Under the pieces are notes generated by a model. The model did no database searches. It had not been told where the DNA came from and saw only the letters and a program-made list of their open reading frames with translations. From the NCBI RefSeq assembly GCF_019050325.1, contig NZ_VOMB01000027.1, forward strand, positions 248,001 to 312,000: a DNA stretch of 64,000 nucleotides, written 5' to 3'. Positions 16,194 to 29,920 of the stretch are shown here, one piece after another (positions within the stretch are counted from its first letter, which is position 1; each line of letters starts with the position of its first letter). The DNA is from [Mycobacterium] fortunisiensis. Lineage in GTDB: Bacteria > Actinomycetota > Actinomycetes > Mycobacteriales > Mycobacteriaceae. The position numbers were made by a program, and so were the translations under genes.

Positions 16194-17540
16194 TCACCCG
16201 CCGATGCGGATGAGCTTCTTGTTCACGAACTCCTCGATGCCGTACCGGCCGAGTTCGCGGCCGAACCCGGACCGTTTCACCCCGCCGAACGGCAGTTCCG
16301 CACCGTCGGCGCCGACGACGTTGACGAAAACCATTCCGGCATCGATCTTGTCGGCCACCCGCTTGGCCTGTTCGGCGTCGGTGGTGAACACGAACGAGCC
16401 CAGACCGAACGGGGTGTCGTTGGCGATGGCGACGGCCTCGTCTTCGGAGCCGGCCTTGTAGACGATAGCCACCGGGCCGAACAATTCCTGGCGGTAGACG
16501 TCGTTGTCCTCGGTCACCCCGGTGAGCACCCCCGGCGGGAAATAGGCACCGCGGCGCTCACCCGCCGAGGTCAGCGTCGCCCCCTGCTCAACGGCGGTGG
16601 CGACTTGCCGCTCGAGCCGGTCGGCGGCCAATGCCGAGGACAACGGCGAGATGCCGTCGCCCGCGGCGAGCAGTTTCTCGGTGAATTTGGTCAAAAAATC
16701 GTCGTAGATGTTCTCGGTGACGATGAAGCGCTTGGCGGCGTTACAGGCCTGACCGGTGTTCTCCATCCGGGCATCGACGGCTGCCTGGACGGTCTGATCG
16801 AGATCGTCACTGGAGAGCACGATGAACGGATCGGAGCCGCCGAGTTCGAGGACGCATTTCTTGAGGTTGCGCCCGGCGATCTCGGCCACTGCCGCGCCGG
16901 CCCGTTCGGAGCCGGTCAGCGAGACCGCCGCGAGTCGCGGGTCGGCGATGATGTCGGCAACTTGGTCGTTGGTGGCGCGGATGTCGATATAGGCGCCCTG
17001 CGGGAATCCGGCCTCCAGGAACATCAGCTGCAGCAGCTCGGCGGACTCGGGGCACTGCGGTGCGTGTTTGAGCAGAATTGTGTTGCCCACGACCAGGTTT
17101 GGGCCGGCGAACCGGGCCACCTGGTAGTACGGATAGTTCCAGGGCATGATGCCCAGGAGGACGCCGATGGGCCCGCGCCTGATCACTGCGCTGCCCTCGC
17201 CTTCGAGCAGCGTGATCGGTTCGTCGGCGAGGAACCTCTCGGCGTTGTCGGCGTAGTACTGGTAGATGGCGGCGCTGAAGTCGACCTCGCCGAGCGCCTC
17301 TTCGCGCGGCTTGCCCATCTCCCGGACGATGACGTCGGCCAGTTGTTCACGGCGTTGCTCGTGCTGGGCGGCAACATTGCCGATCAGGGCTGCCCGCTCG
17401 GCCACGGTGGAGGTGCGCGACCAGGTGCGGCCGGTTTTGGCGGCGGCCTCGATCGCCGCCTGGATCTCGGCGTCGGTGGACGTCGGATATGTGGCGACCA
17501 CGTCGCCGGTCGCCGGATCGGTGACTGCGTACTCGCTCAT
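16194..17540 (-). CDS. gabD1: succinate-semialdehyde dehydrogenase-type ALDH
   Basis: The 448-residue aldehyde dehydrogenase has the general base Glu in LELGGSDP (about 230) and the nucleophile Cys in NTGQACNAAKR (about 264), plus MPWNYPYYQ in the cofactor region. Length and sequence resemble the NADP-dependent GabD1 of mycobacteria, which oxidises succinic semialdehyde. The substrate is inferred. ATG 17540 (MSEYAVTDPATG) is preferred over an in-frame start 21 bases upstream. It is first in the ALDH-DCC-PHP operon. Confidence 0.8.
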   Translation of the reverse strand: MSEYAVTDPATGDVVATYPTSTDAEIQAAIEAAAKTGRTWSRTSTVAERAALIGNVAAQHEQRREQLADVIVREMGKPREEALGEVDFSAAIYQYYADNAERFLADEPITLLEGEGSAVIRRGPIGVLLGIMPWNYPYYQVARFAGPNLVVGNTILLKHAPQCPESAELLQLMFLEAGFPQGAYIDIRATNDQVADIIADPRLAAVSLTGSERAGAAVAEIAGRNLKKCVLELGGSDPFIVLSSDDLDQTVQAAVDARMENTGQACNAAKRFIVTENIYDDFLTKFTEKLLAAGDGISPLSSALAADRLERQVATAVEQGATLTSAGERRGAYFPPGVLTGVTEDNDVYRQELFGPVAIVYKAGSEDEAVAIANDTPFGLGSFVFTTDAEQAKRVADKIDAGMVFVNVVGADGAELPFGGVKRSGFGRELGRYGIEEFVNKKLIRIGG

Positions 17541-17614
17541 GTGCCCGACACTACCGATCACGACGTCCGAATTTGCCGGGAATGAATCCGGCGCGGCGAC
17601 TAGTTTGTGATGGC

Positions 17615-18406
17615 GTGCGCTTCGCCTTCAAAACATCACCGCAGAACACGACTTGGGCCGACATGCTTGCCATTTGGAAAGCGGCCGACCAGATCGACAC
17701 CTTCGAATCCGGCTGGACGTTCGATCACTTCTATCCGATCTTCTCCGATCCGACCGGCCCGTGTCTGGAGGGCTGGACGACGCTGACCGCCCTGGCCCAG
17801 GCCACCGAGCGGCTACGGGTCGGCGTGCTCGTCACCGGTATCCACTACCGGCACCCCGCGGTGCTGGCGAACATGGCCTCGGCGCTGGACATCATTTCCA
17901 ACGGCCGCCTGGAATTGGGTATCGGCGCCGGCTGGAACGAAGAGGAATCGGGCGCGTATGGCATCGAACTCGGCTCGGTCAAGGAGCGCTTCGACCGGTT
18001 CGAGGAGGCCTGCGAGATTCTCAAGGGCCTGCTGAGTCAGGAGTCGACGACGTTCGACGGCAAGTTCTACCAACTCAAGGATGCCCGCAACGAACCGAAG
18101 GGGCCGCAGCAGCCGCATCCCCCGTTCTGTATCGGCGGCAGCGGCGAGAAGCGCACCTTGCGGATCACCGCGAAGTACGCCGATCACTGGAATTTCGTCG
18201 GCGGTCCGCCCGAGGAGTTCGCCCGCAAGCGTGACGTGCTGGCCGCGCATTGCGCCGATATCGGCCGGGATCCCAAGGAGATCACGCTGTCGGCGCACGT
18301 CCGGCTCGGCGCGGAATACAGCTACGCCCTCGGATCGGCGCCAGGGCGCTGGTTCGAGGGCGTTGTGTGCCGAGAGAGCTACCTGTCAGACGCCGAAACG
18401 GAGTAA
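17615..18406 (+). CDS. F420-type luciferase-like oxidoreductase, 3' end aberrant
   Basis: From GTG 17615 (VRFAFKTSPQNTTW) the protein follows the LLM/F420-dependent family closely through about residue 235 (ITLSAHVRLGAE). From there the expected C-terminal strand and helix (family pattern GLDL-IVYLPPPHDP, about 45 more residues) are replaced by about 29 unrelated residues. None of the three frames downstream restores it. It is probably non-functional or altered. The break lies near 18320, beside an AT-richer gene-free gap. Confidence 0.75.
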   Translation: MRFAFKTSPQNTTWADMLAIWKAADQIDTFESGWTFDHFYPIFSDPTGPCLEGWTTLTALAQATERLRVGVLVTGIHYRHPAVLANMASALDIISNGRLELGIGAGWNEEESGAYGIELGSVKERFDRFEEACEILKGLLSQESTTFDGKFYQLKDARNEPKGPQQPHPPFCIGGSGEKRTLRITAKYADHWNFVGGPPEEFARKRDVLAAHCADIGRDPKEITLSAHVRLGAEYSYALGSAPGRWFEGVVCRESYLSDAETE

Positions 18407-18819
18407 CTCGTCTGCTGTGACCAGGCGTTCGTGCTTTGCCGGGAACTCTCGGCTCTTCATGGGATGACGGAACAAAGACCAGGCAATTCGACCCATCCGC
18501 GACCGACTGATCGGATTGATGTACACGGTGATCACTCCTGCGACGTCCTGGTAGCTGTATCCGTAGCTCTACGTTACCGCAGCCCTCTCACCACGTCATT
18601 AGATACCCAACTTCCGGCAAACTACACCCCGCCACGCCGATCAAAGATCGGATGTTTCTTGTGTGACAAGAGTTGCTTATGTGGCGACTTTGTCGCGCTA
18701 TTCGAGATACAGATCACTTTTTTGCGTCAACCAGCGGGTTTACTGCCTGTGATGCAAGACACAAAAGCTAATTAAGAAGTTTTCTCAAAGTTTCGCCTCG
18801 TTGGGAGTGCACCGGCTCG
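18407..18819. other. 413-base AT-richer gene-free gap
   Basis: No coding frame is credible here. Base composition falls well below the neighbours, especially 18590-18800. A 24-codon minus-strand fragment (MKSREFPAKHERLVTADEL...) near 18390-18465 might be a remnant of another gene. With the truncated gene on the left, this looks like a rearrangement junction. Confidence 0.5.
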
Positions 18820-20130
18820 CTAGGCGCGGGCCAACTCCTCGTCGAGAAACTCCGGCGGATAGTCCTCGATGTCGTCGGTCGACATCGAGATATCGTCTGT
18901 CCGGCCGCGCCCGGGCATCGTGCTCAGCCGCAACCAGCCCGCCGCGCCGATCGCGAAACACAGGAACACCAGCGGATACCAGCCGCTCGCGAATTGTCCG
19001 AGCCAGGACCGCCGCAGATCCAGGAAGTTCCAGTACATCCCGGTGAAGTACATCGTGGTGTGTTCACGGCCGGGCCGGTGGAGCGTCCATATGAAGGTCA
19101 ACGCGAGCAGGCCGGCGGCCCGATAAGCCCAGCCTCGGGCCCATCCATCTGGTGTCGTCACCGCTTTCGCGACGAGCCAGAAGATCGCCGGCGCGAACCA
19201 GACCCAGTGCGCCGCCCAACTGAACGGCGATGCCGCGCAACCCGTCAGGCCCACCAGCACCACGGCCAGCGCGCGTTCCCCGCGTCGATGCGCCCACGTG
19301 GCAAGGGCAAGACCGGCGGCGACGGCCAGCAGGCTCAACACAATCCACAGCCACTCCGGCCGCGGGTCCGGCGCGAAGTACCGGGCCAGAAACCCGTTGA
19401 TCGACTGGTTCGCCAGATGATCGAGGCGGCTGATGTGGGTGGTGTCGCCGAGGTGGCTCCAGAACCAGGCGCTGTCTCGCGGCAGCAACGGCCAGGTGCA
19501 CGCGACAGTGACGACGAAAGTGATTGCGGCAGTGGCCGAGGCCCGCCACTGCCGGGTCACCAGCAGGTAGGGCAGGAACACCAGCGGGGTGAGCTTGATG
19601 CCGGCGGCCAGGCCCAGCGCGATTCCCCGACCGCGGGCCGGGGTGGGTCGCAACAGGTCGAGCATCACCATTGCCATGAGCAGGACATTGATCTGGCCCC
19701 ACCACAACGTGGCCTGCACCGGTTCGACGTCGACGACGATCACCGCGAGCGCAGCGCTCATCACGCCGAGACGTAGGTCCGCACGGACACCGGCCAACCG
19801 CAGGATGCGCCAGGCGATGCATGCCAGAAGACAGATCGACAGGGCCAGCAGCGCAAACTTCGCGACGTCGAATCCGAGCCAGGCGAACGGCGCGAGGATG
19901 AGGGTCGCGAACGGCGGATAGACGAACCAGGCCCCGCGCAGCGCCGGTTCCTGGTACAGGCTCCTGCCGTCCCAGGAACCGTGCACGGCGGCGCGATACG
20001 TGTCCAAGTCAAAATTGTTGCCGGTCAGCCCATAGAACTCAGTCTGGAACGGCACCAGGTGGTTGTGGACGAGCACCGCCAGGACAGCGATCAACACTGT
20101 CCCCGAGACGACGCGTCGTCGCAGCCTCAT
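18820..20130 (-). CDS. GT87-type polyprenol-dependent mannosyltransferase (DUF2029)
   Basis: The 436-residue protein has about ten membrane helices and the early extracytoplasmic motif NFDLDTYRAAV (about 35-45), whose Asp is expected to be catalytic as in the PimE-like GT-C family. It ends with an acidic cytoplasmic tail. Such enzymes add mannose to PIM, lipoarabinomannan or related glycans outside the membrane. ATG 20130 was chosen. The upstream Imm52-like gene overlaps it by 92 bases in another frame, which is unusual. Confidence 0.75.
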   Translation of the reverse strand: MRLRRRVVSGTVLIAVLAVLVHNHLVPFQTEFYGLTGNNFDLDTYRAAVHGSWDGRSLYQEPALRGAWFVYPPFATLILAPFAWLGFDVAKFALLALSICLLACIAWRILRLAGVRADLRLGVMSAALAVIVVDVEPVQATLWWGQINVLLMAMVMLDLLRPTPARGRGIALGLAAGIKLTPLVFLPYLLVTRQWRASATAAITFVVTVACTWPLLPRDSAWFWSHLGDTTHISRLDHLANQSINGFLARYFAPDPRPEWLWIVLSLLAVAAGLALATWAHRRGERALAVVLVGLTGCAASPFSWAAHWVWFAPAIFWLVAKAVTTPDGWARGWAYRAAGLLALTFIWTLHRPGREHTTMYFTGMYWNFLDLRRSWLGQFASGWYPLVFLCFAIGAAGWLRLSTMPGRGRTDDISMSTDDIEDYPPEFLDEELARA

Positions 20131-20848
20131 TGACCCACCAGAGTTGTGCCGGATAACCAAGCGCGCGACGGATCGCCAACGCCTGATCGAGGGACGGCTC
20201 TTCCGGCGTCCCCGACAGCGTCAGGTACCGACCACCGTCAGCCACCTCAATGTGCACGTCCTCCGGCACGGCGGACATATCCAACGGGACGTCGTCACGG
20301 ATGTACGTCATCCAACCGACTCGTACCTGCGGAGTCTTGTGCTTTTGTGCTTTGAGAAATCCGAGTGCGGAGACCGAGATGTGGTCCGGCTCCCACGCTC
20401 GCACCAGTGCAGTGAGATAGCCGCGCAGCACCGGGTACTCGTCGGAGGGACTCTTTACAGCCGAGTCGAGCTGAAAGAGCAAATGGTTGCGGGGCGCACG
20501 CGGGCCCTCGAATCCGCATCGCACGTTGTACGAGAAGAGCCGGCCCCCTGCCTCAACGACGGGCGAATCCAGCCGCTCCCGCGCGAACTCCAGGTACTGC
20601 CCGGGCGCAGTCCGAGGACCCTCGTTGATCCGTTCGGTTACCAGCCTGACCGCATCGACGATCGCACCGAGGTCATTGGCGGGCACTGGGTGCAGCTGCA
20701 GCACCCCTGCGGGGTACAGCTGCAACGACCACGGCGTGTATACGCCCGGCTCCTGAGGAAACATCTGCCACGAGCGCTGCATGCGTTCGGCCGACTCCTG
20801 CAGAGACTCCAGGCGGTCTCCCCACGAACCGATGAGATCCAACCTCAT
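20039..20848 (-). CDS. Imm52-like immunity-family protein
   Basis: The 269-residue protein begins with a GSWGDRLESLQESAERM pattern and contains W..LQLYPAG..LHP. It ends its domain with VHIEVADGGRYLTLSGTPEE, which resembles Imm52-family immunity proteins. The last 30 residues are Arg/Pro-rich and run 92 bases into the glycosyltransferase gene, so the end may be a frameshifted extension. No toxin lies nearby. It follows gltD by 30 bases and may be co-transcribed with gltBD. Confidence 0.5.
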   Translation of the reverse strand: MRLDLIGSWGDRLESLQESAERMQRSWQMFPQEPGVYTPWSLQLYPAGVLQLHPVPANDLGAIVDAVRLVTERINEGPRTAPGQYLEFARERLDSPVVEAGGRLFSYNVRCGFEGPRAPRNHLLFQLDSAVKSPSDEYPVLRGYLTALVRAWEPDHISVSALGFLKAQKHKTPQVRVGWMTYIRDDVPLDMSAVPEDVHIEVADGGRYLTLSGTPEEPSLDQALAIRRALGYPAQLWWVNEAATTRRLGDSVDRCPGGARPQPPGAVPD

Positions 20849-20878
20849 TTCACGTCGCCAGCGGTCCCCACCGTCTGA

Positions 20879-22337
20879 TCAGCGCTGCGGCGCGGCGGTC
20901 GGCTTGATCACCGCCGGCAGTGCGGTCTTGCCCATTAGGTAGCGGTCCACACCGGCGGCGGCGGCCCGGCCTTCGGAGATGGCCCAGACGATCAGCGACT
21001 GGCCTCGGCCCATGTCGCCGGCCACGAACACGCCGGGCACCGAAGTCTGGAAGTTGTCGTCGCGCGCGACGTTCCCACGATCGGTCAGCTCCACACCGAG
21101 ATTGCTCAGCAGACCTTCCTTCTCGGGACCGACAAAGCCCATCGCCAGCAGCACCAGGTCGGCCTTGAGTTCGAAGTCGGTGCCTTCCACCTTCTCGAAC
21201 TTGCCGGCGTTCATCTTCACCTCGTGCGCCCGCAGGGCGGTGACATGACCGTTCTCGCCGGTGAATTCCTCGGTGTTGACCGAGAACACGCGCTCGCCGC
21301 CCTCTTCGTGGGCCGAGGACACCCGGAACATCAGGGGGTAGGTCGGCCACGGTGTCGAGTCTGCGCGGGTCTCAGGCGGACGCGGCATGATCTCGAACTG
21401 GTGGATGCTGGCCGCGCCCTGCCGGTGCGAGGTGCCCAGGCAGTCCGCGCCGGTGTCGCCGCCACCGATGATGATGACGTGCTTGCCCTTCGCGGTGATC
21501 GGCGGTTCGCCATCGGGGCCGAGGACATCGTCGCCGAGCTGAACCCGGTTGGCCCAGGGCAGGAATTCCATCGCCTGGTGGATGCCGTCGAGCTCGCGGC
21601 CCGGGATCGGCAGGTCACGCCAGGCGGTGGCACCGCCGGCCAGCACCACGGCGTCGTAGTTCAGCCGCAGCTGCGCGACGGTGATATCGACGCCGACGTT
21701 GACGCCGGGCCGGAACTGGGTGCCTTCGGCCGCCATCTGTTCCAGGCGCCGGTCGATGTGGCGCTTCTCCATCTTGAACTCGGGGATGCCGTAGCGCAGC
21801 AGTCCACCGATGCGATCGGCCCGCTCGAACACCGTGACGGTGTGGCCGGCGCGGGTGAGCTGTTGGGCGGCAGCCAATCCGGCCGGCCCGGACCCGACGA
21901 TGGCGACCTTCTTGCCGGTCTGCACATCGGGCATCTTCGGCACGACCCAGCCCTGGTCGAAGGCGTTGTCGATGAGCTCGACCTCGACCTGCTTGATGGT
22001 GACCGGATCCTGGTTGATGCCCAGGACGCAGGACGCCTCGCACGGCGCGGGGCACAGCCGCCCGGTGAATTCCGGGAAGTTGTTGGTGGCGTGCAGCCGC
22101 TCGATCCCGTCGCGCCACCGGTCCTTGTAGACCAGGTCGTTCCACTCCGGGATGAGATTGCCCAGCGGGCAACCGTTGTGGCAGAACGGGATACCGCAGT
22201 CCATGCAGCGTGAGGCCTGGTCCTGCAGGGTGCTGTGCGGGAAGTCTTCGTAGACCTCTTTCCAGTCCTTCAGGCGCAGTGGGACCGGCCGCCGGGACGG
22301 GAGCTCGCGGGACGTGTGCTTGAGGAAACCGCGTGGA

Positions 22338-22345
<8 letters not shown>
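20879..22345 (-). CDS. gltD: glutamate synthase small subunit
   Basis: The 488-residue NADPH-binding subunit passes electrons to GltB through iron-sulfur clusters. The N-terminal cluster cysteines are visible in CMDCGIPFCHNGCPLGN and CPAPCEASCVLG, the FAD fold at GSGPAGLAAAQQL and the NADPH fold at GGGDTGADCLG. The 5' end overlaps the end of gltB by 8 bases, so the two are translated together. Confidence 0.97.
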
Positions 22346-26927
<4,582 letters not shown>

Positions 26928-27066
26928 TCCCACCTTGCCCTTCAACACGCTTCTACGAAGAAGCCGGCTCGGCGTGGGTGGCCTCCGTGCAGCACTGGAC
27001 GACGGCTATGTCCCACACGCCATAAGTGGTGAAAACGATAAGACAAGAACCCTGGCAGATGCCAAC

Positions 27067-27088
27067 TTAGCCAAGGCTAACTATATTA
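27067..27088 (-). promoter_or_regulatory. gltB promoter candidate with dyad
   Basis: On the minus strand a TAATAT hexamer (27088-27083) is followed at once by TTAGCC-TT-GGCTAA (27080-27067). The dyad would sit on the transcription start, a place used by repressors. It shares 13 of 19 positions with the IdeR iron-box consensus, which is suggestive only. Confidence 0.35.
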
Positions 27089-27562
27089 GCGCGGCGACTT
27101 CCGGGCCGTCCTCCTGGCGTCGCGCGCGCTCGCCGAATTCGGTTGCAAGCCTTATGGTTTCATCCATGCGAACCGGAAGGCCAGGCGAGCTCCACCCGGT
27201 CGCACTACCGCCCTACGTGGGCATAATGTTTGCTGAAATGTCCAATAACTGCTCGTTACAATGCTGTTATAGGGTTGATATAAATTTGCTGAAAGCCTAG
27301 TCAGATTCTTAGAATTGGGTAATCGACCTCCTCGGGGCCGACGTAAACGTCGCTGCTGACATCAATATCGCTCCGCGCAGCCGCCGCATTACACCCCACT
27401 CCAGGGCCCGGACCCGCACCGGCGATTGCGCTGGTTCCTGACGATAATCCACTGTCCACCAACGGTTCTCGAAGGAGGCGAACCAGCACCGGAGCCATCG
27501 TGGCCGCGCTTCGCCCGGGGGGGGTCGTCGGCCACCGCCGGGACCGGCCGATGCCGGGCCAG

Positions 27563-27579
27563 ATACCCCTTGTGGGTAT
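27563..27579. promoter_or_regulatory. CsoR-type palindrome ATACCC/GGGTAT
   Basis: Six-base arms separated by five bases match the layout of the copper-responsive CsoR operator of Bacillus copZA (ATACCC, five bases, GGGTAT). It is about 35 bases before ATG 27614. The adjacent gene has no known copper link. Confidence 0.4.
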
Positions 27580-27613
27580 GTACCGATAGTGATGGGCGTA
27601 ACTGTTGACCGCT

Positions 27614-28414
27614 ATGCAGTATCCGCTGAACACACCGCTGGGCCGGATGGGCGTACAGACCCTCGAGGAGGGCCCGCATCGCTGCGTGGCCTCGATCCCC
27701 GTGGGCGGATTGCTCAACCCGTTGACGGGGCTGCCCACCGTCGCGCCGCTGGCCATGCTGATCGATCACGTCGGCGGCCTGGTCAATCACTACCGCCGCG
27801 CCAAGGCCGAATGGACGGTGTCCAGCGAGCTGGCGGTGGAGCTCACCCCGGACGCGATGGCGCTCATCGGTGCCACCCCGGACCTGCCGGTGGTGGCCAC
27901 CGGCAGGCCGTTCGGGCCGAAGGGCACCGGGTCGCTGGCGGTGTGCGAACTCGGTCACGGGGACACCGTGGTGGGCACGGCCACGGTGCGGTCCTTCCAT
28001 ATCCAGACCCCGGGCCACCTGGTCGAATGGCCCACCGACACGTCCGCGGGAACACCTCCTGCGACGCTGCGCGAACGGATGTCCGTAGCAGTCGCCGAGA
28101 CCGGCGGTGCCACCGTGGTGCTGCGTCAGCTGGCGGACCCGGTCGTCAACAACAGCATCGGCATCGTCCACGGCGGGATCTCGGCCGCAGCACTCGAACT
28201 CGTGGGTTCGGCGGCCCTCGGCGGCGCTGAGGAGGCACTGTGGCGGACGGCCTCGATCCGCGTCAACTACCTGCGACAGTTCCGCGGCGGCACGCAATCA
28301 CGGTACGAAGCCCGCGTCCTGCGGTCCGGCCGCAGTTCCGGCGTGGCCGACGCGCAGGCCGTCGGCGATGACGGCAAGGTGGCGCTGCTGGCCCGGCTCA
28401 CCGCCTACCGGTGA
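27614..28414 (+). CDS. PaaI/hotdog-fold thioesterase (double hotdog)
   Basis: The 266-residue protein looks like two hotdog halves. The C-terminal half shows NNSIGIVHGGISAAALELVGSAAL (about 180-203), the usual helix of acyl-CoA thioesterases, and the N-terminal half has a weaker GLPTVAPLAMLIDHVGG. Substrates are unknown. ATG 27614 is preferred to an in-frame TTG at 27605. Confidence 0.75.
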   Translation: MQYPLNTPLGRMGVQTLEEGPHRCVASIPVGGLLNPLTGLPTVAPLAMLIDHVGGLVNHYRRAKAEWTVSSELAVELTPDAMALIGATPDLPVVATGRPFGPKGTGSLAVCELGHGDTVVGTATVRSFHIQTPGHLVEWPTDTSAGTPPATLRERMSVAVAETGGATVVLRQLADPVVNNSIGIVHGGISAAALELVGSAALGGAEEALWRTASIRVNYLRQFRGGTQSRYEARVLRSGRSSGVADAQAVGDDGKVALLARLTAYR

Positions 28415-28524
28415 TCGACCACAACGTAAATTTCCTTCTGCAATCAATTCGGCATCGCCGCCACTGCACACCGGCCTCGGCGTGCCACCCTCTGCGATGA
28501 ACGACATCTACGGAGGAGTTCGCC

Positions 28525-29298
28525 ATGACCACGTCAAAAATGTCGCATCGCCTGGCAGCCGAGTTCATCGGCACGTTCTGGCTGGTGCTGGGCGGCTGCG
28601 GTAGCGCGGTGTTCGCCGCGAAGTTCGTCTCCGGCGGGTTCTCGGTCGGGATCGGCTTTCTCGGGGTCGCGCTCGCATTCGGCCTCACGGTGTTGACCGG
28701 CGTGTACGCCTTCGGCACCATTTCCGGCGGCCATTTCAACCCGGCGGTCACACTGGGTGCCGCGCTGGCTCGCCGGGTCGAATGGGCTGCCCTTGTGCCC
28801 TACTGGATTTCCCAGGTGCTCGGCGGTCTGCTGGCCGGCCTGGTGATCTATGTGATCGCCTCGGGCAAAGAAGGCTGGAACGCCACCGGCAACATGGCCG
28901 CCAACGGTTTCGGCGAGCACTCCCCGGGCGGCTATTCGCTGACCGCGGTGCTGCTGGCCGAGGTGATCCTCACCGCGGTGTTCCTGCTGGTGATCCTCGG
29001 TTCTACCGACGACCGGGCCCCGAAGGGCTTCGCCGGGCTGGCGATCGGTCTCACCCTGACCCTGATCCACCTCGTCGCGATCCCGATCTCCAATACGTCG
29101 GTCAACCCGGCGCGGTCCACGGCGGTCGCGTTCTTCAACGGCGACGGCGCCCCGGCCCAGCTGTGGGCCTTCTGGTTGGCCCCGCTGGTCGGAGCCGCCG
29201 TCGCGGGCTTGGCCTACCCGTTGCTGTTCGGTGTCGCCGGGGAACTCGCCGAGCGCCCCGTGCGTGACGACGCCCTGGACCAGCCCGACGGCCGCTGA
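28525..29298 (+). CDS. aqpZ: aquaporin Z
   Basis: The 257-residue channel has six membrane helices and both pore-forming NPA boxes (HFNPAVTLG near 73 and SVNPARSTA near 193). The narrow selectivity-filter Arg follows the second box. The presence of HFNPAV and the conserved AAEFIGTFWLVLGGCG start match AqpZ, so water is the likely substrate. GGAGGAG lies 8 bases before ATG 28525. The stop abuts that of dps. Confidence 0.93.
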   Translation: MTTSKMSHRLAAEFIGTFWLVLGGCGSAVFAAKFVSGGFSVGIGFLGVALAFGLTVLTGVYAFGTISGGHFNPAVTLGAALARRVEWAALVPYWISQVLGGLLAGLVIYVIASGKEGWNATGNMAANGFGEHSPGGYSLTAVLLAEVILTAVFLLVILGSTDDRAPKGFAGLAIGLTLTLIHLVAIPISNTSVNPARSTAVAFFNGDGAPAQLWAFWLAPLVGAAVAGLAYPLLFGVAGELAERPVRDDALDQPDGR

Positions 29299-29850
29299 CT
29301 AGTCGCTCTTGCGGCGGGCCTTGCCGGCCGCGCCCCGTTCGGTCGGCGCACCTTCGTGGGCCAGCGTTCCGCCCGCGCTCTCCAGGTGCGCTCGCACGAA
29401 CCACTGGAACTTCTCGAGTTCGGCGGCGTGGTCGATGAGGACGTCCTGGGACACCAGATCGAGTTTCTCCAGGCGGTCGATCGCCTTGCGGGTGTCTTCG
29501 ATCACCCCGTTGTAGACGAGGTCGAGAGCTGCGAGGTGGGCCTGCACGTTGTCGCGCCCCACGGAGTAGTCGTCCCAGGAGCGGTCGGAGACAATTGCGC
29601 CCGGCGTGCCCTTCGGCGATTTACCCAGTGCGGCAATACGTTCGGCGACTTCGTCGGCGTAACCCCGGACCAGCTCCACCTGCGGGTCGATCATCTCGTG
29701 CACGCCGATGAAGTTGGGACCGACGACGTTCCAGTGGACATGTTTGAGGGTCAGGTGCAGGTCGTTGTACGTGCTGAGCTGCTTCTGCAGCAGCGCGGCC
29801 ACCTCGCTGCCCTGCTTGTCGGTGAGGCCGGGAATGGTGAACGCAGTCAT
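29299..29850 (-). CDS. dps: Dps ferritin-like DNA-protection protein
   Basis: The 183-residue protein has the length of M. smegmatis Dps1. Ferroxidase residues lie in LKHVHWNVVG (His39), MIDPQVELVRGYADE (Asp66, Glu70). The C-terminal tail is Lys/Arg-rich (KARRKSD) and binds DNA in the M. smegmatis protein. It assembles into trimers and dodecamers that store iron and protect DNA. ATG 29850 has AAAGGA upstream. Confidence 0.96.
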   Translation of the reverse strand: MTAFTIPGLTDKQGSEVAALLQKQLSTYNDLHLTLKHVHWNVVGPNFIGVHEMIDPQVELVRGYADEVAERIAALGKSPKGTPGAIVSDRSWDDYSVGRDNVQAHLAALDLVYNGVIEDTRKAIDRLEKLDLVSQDVLIDHAAELEKFQWFVRAHLESAGGTLAHEGAPTERGAAGKARRKSD

Positions 29851-29889
29851 TGCGGATCCTTTCGGGTTCAGGATTCGGTCCCACCCCGG

Positions 29890-29895
29890 ATACCC
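29890..29895 (-). promoter_or_regulatory. GGGTAT, possible SigF -10 for dps
   Basis: On the minus strand GGGTAT lies 40 bases before the dps start codon. Stress sigma factors are reported to drive dps in M. smegmatis. I could not place a convincing -35 element, so this is tentative. Confidence 0.25.
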
Positions 29896-29920
29896 GACAT
29901 ACGCGCCGGGCAATCATCGG

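Larger units (their letters stand above)
26928..27613. other. 686-base control region between gltB and the thioesterase gene
   Basis: I see no certain gene. A 65-codon minus-strand frame (27301-27498) has no ribosome-binding site. The region holds three palindromes: TTAGCC-AA-GGCTAA (27067-27080), CGACGT-AA-ACGTCG (27339-27352) and ATACCC-CTTGT-GGGTAT (27563-27579). It also has an AT-rich core near 27220-27300 and a run of eight G (27517-27524). Confidence 0.5.

Noticed and set aside
27301..27498. 65-codon minus-strand frame (MAPVLVRLLR...)
   Set aside because: No ribosome-binding site and no domain. It is also not Cys-rich, so it is not a metallothionein that could explain the CsoR-type site.
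27517..27524. Run of eight G as a phase-variation tract
   Set aside because: It lies outside any gene and far enough from the promoter that an effect is not evident. It could also be a sequencing artefact.
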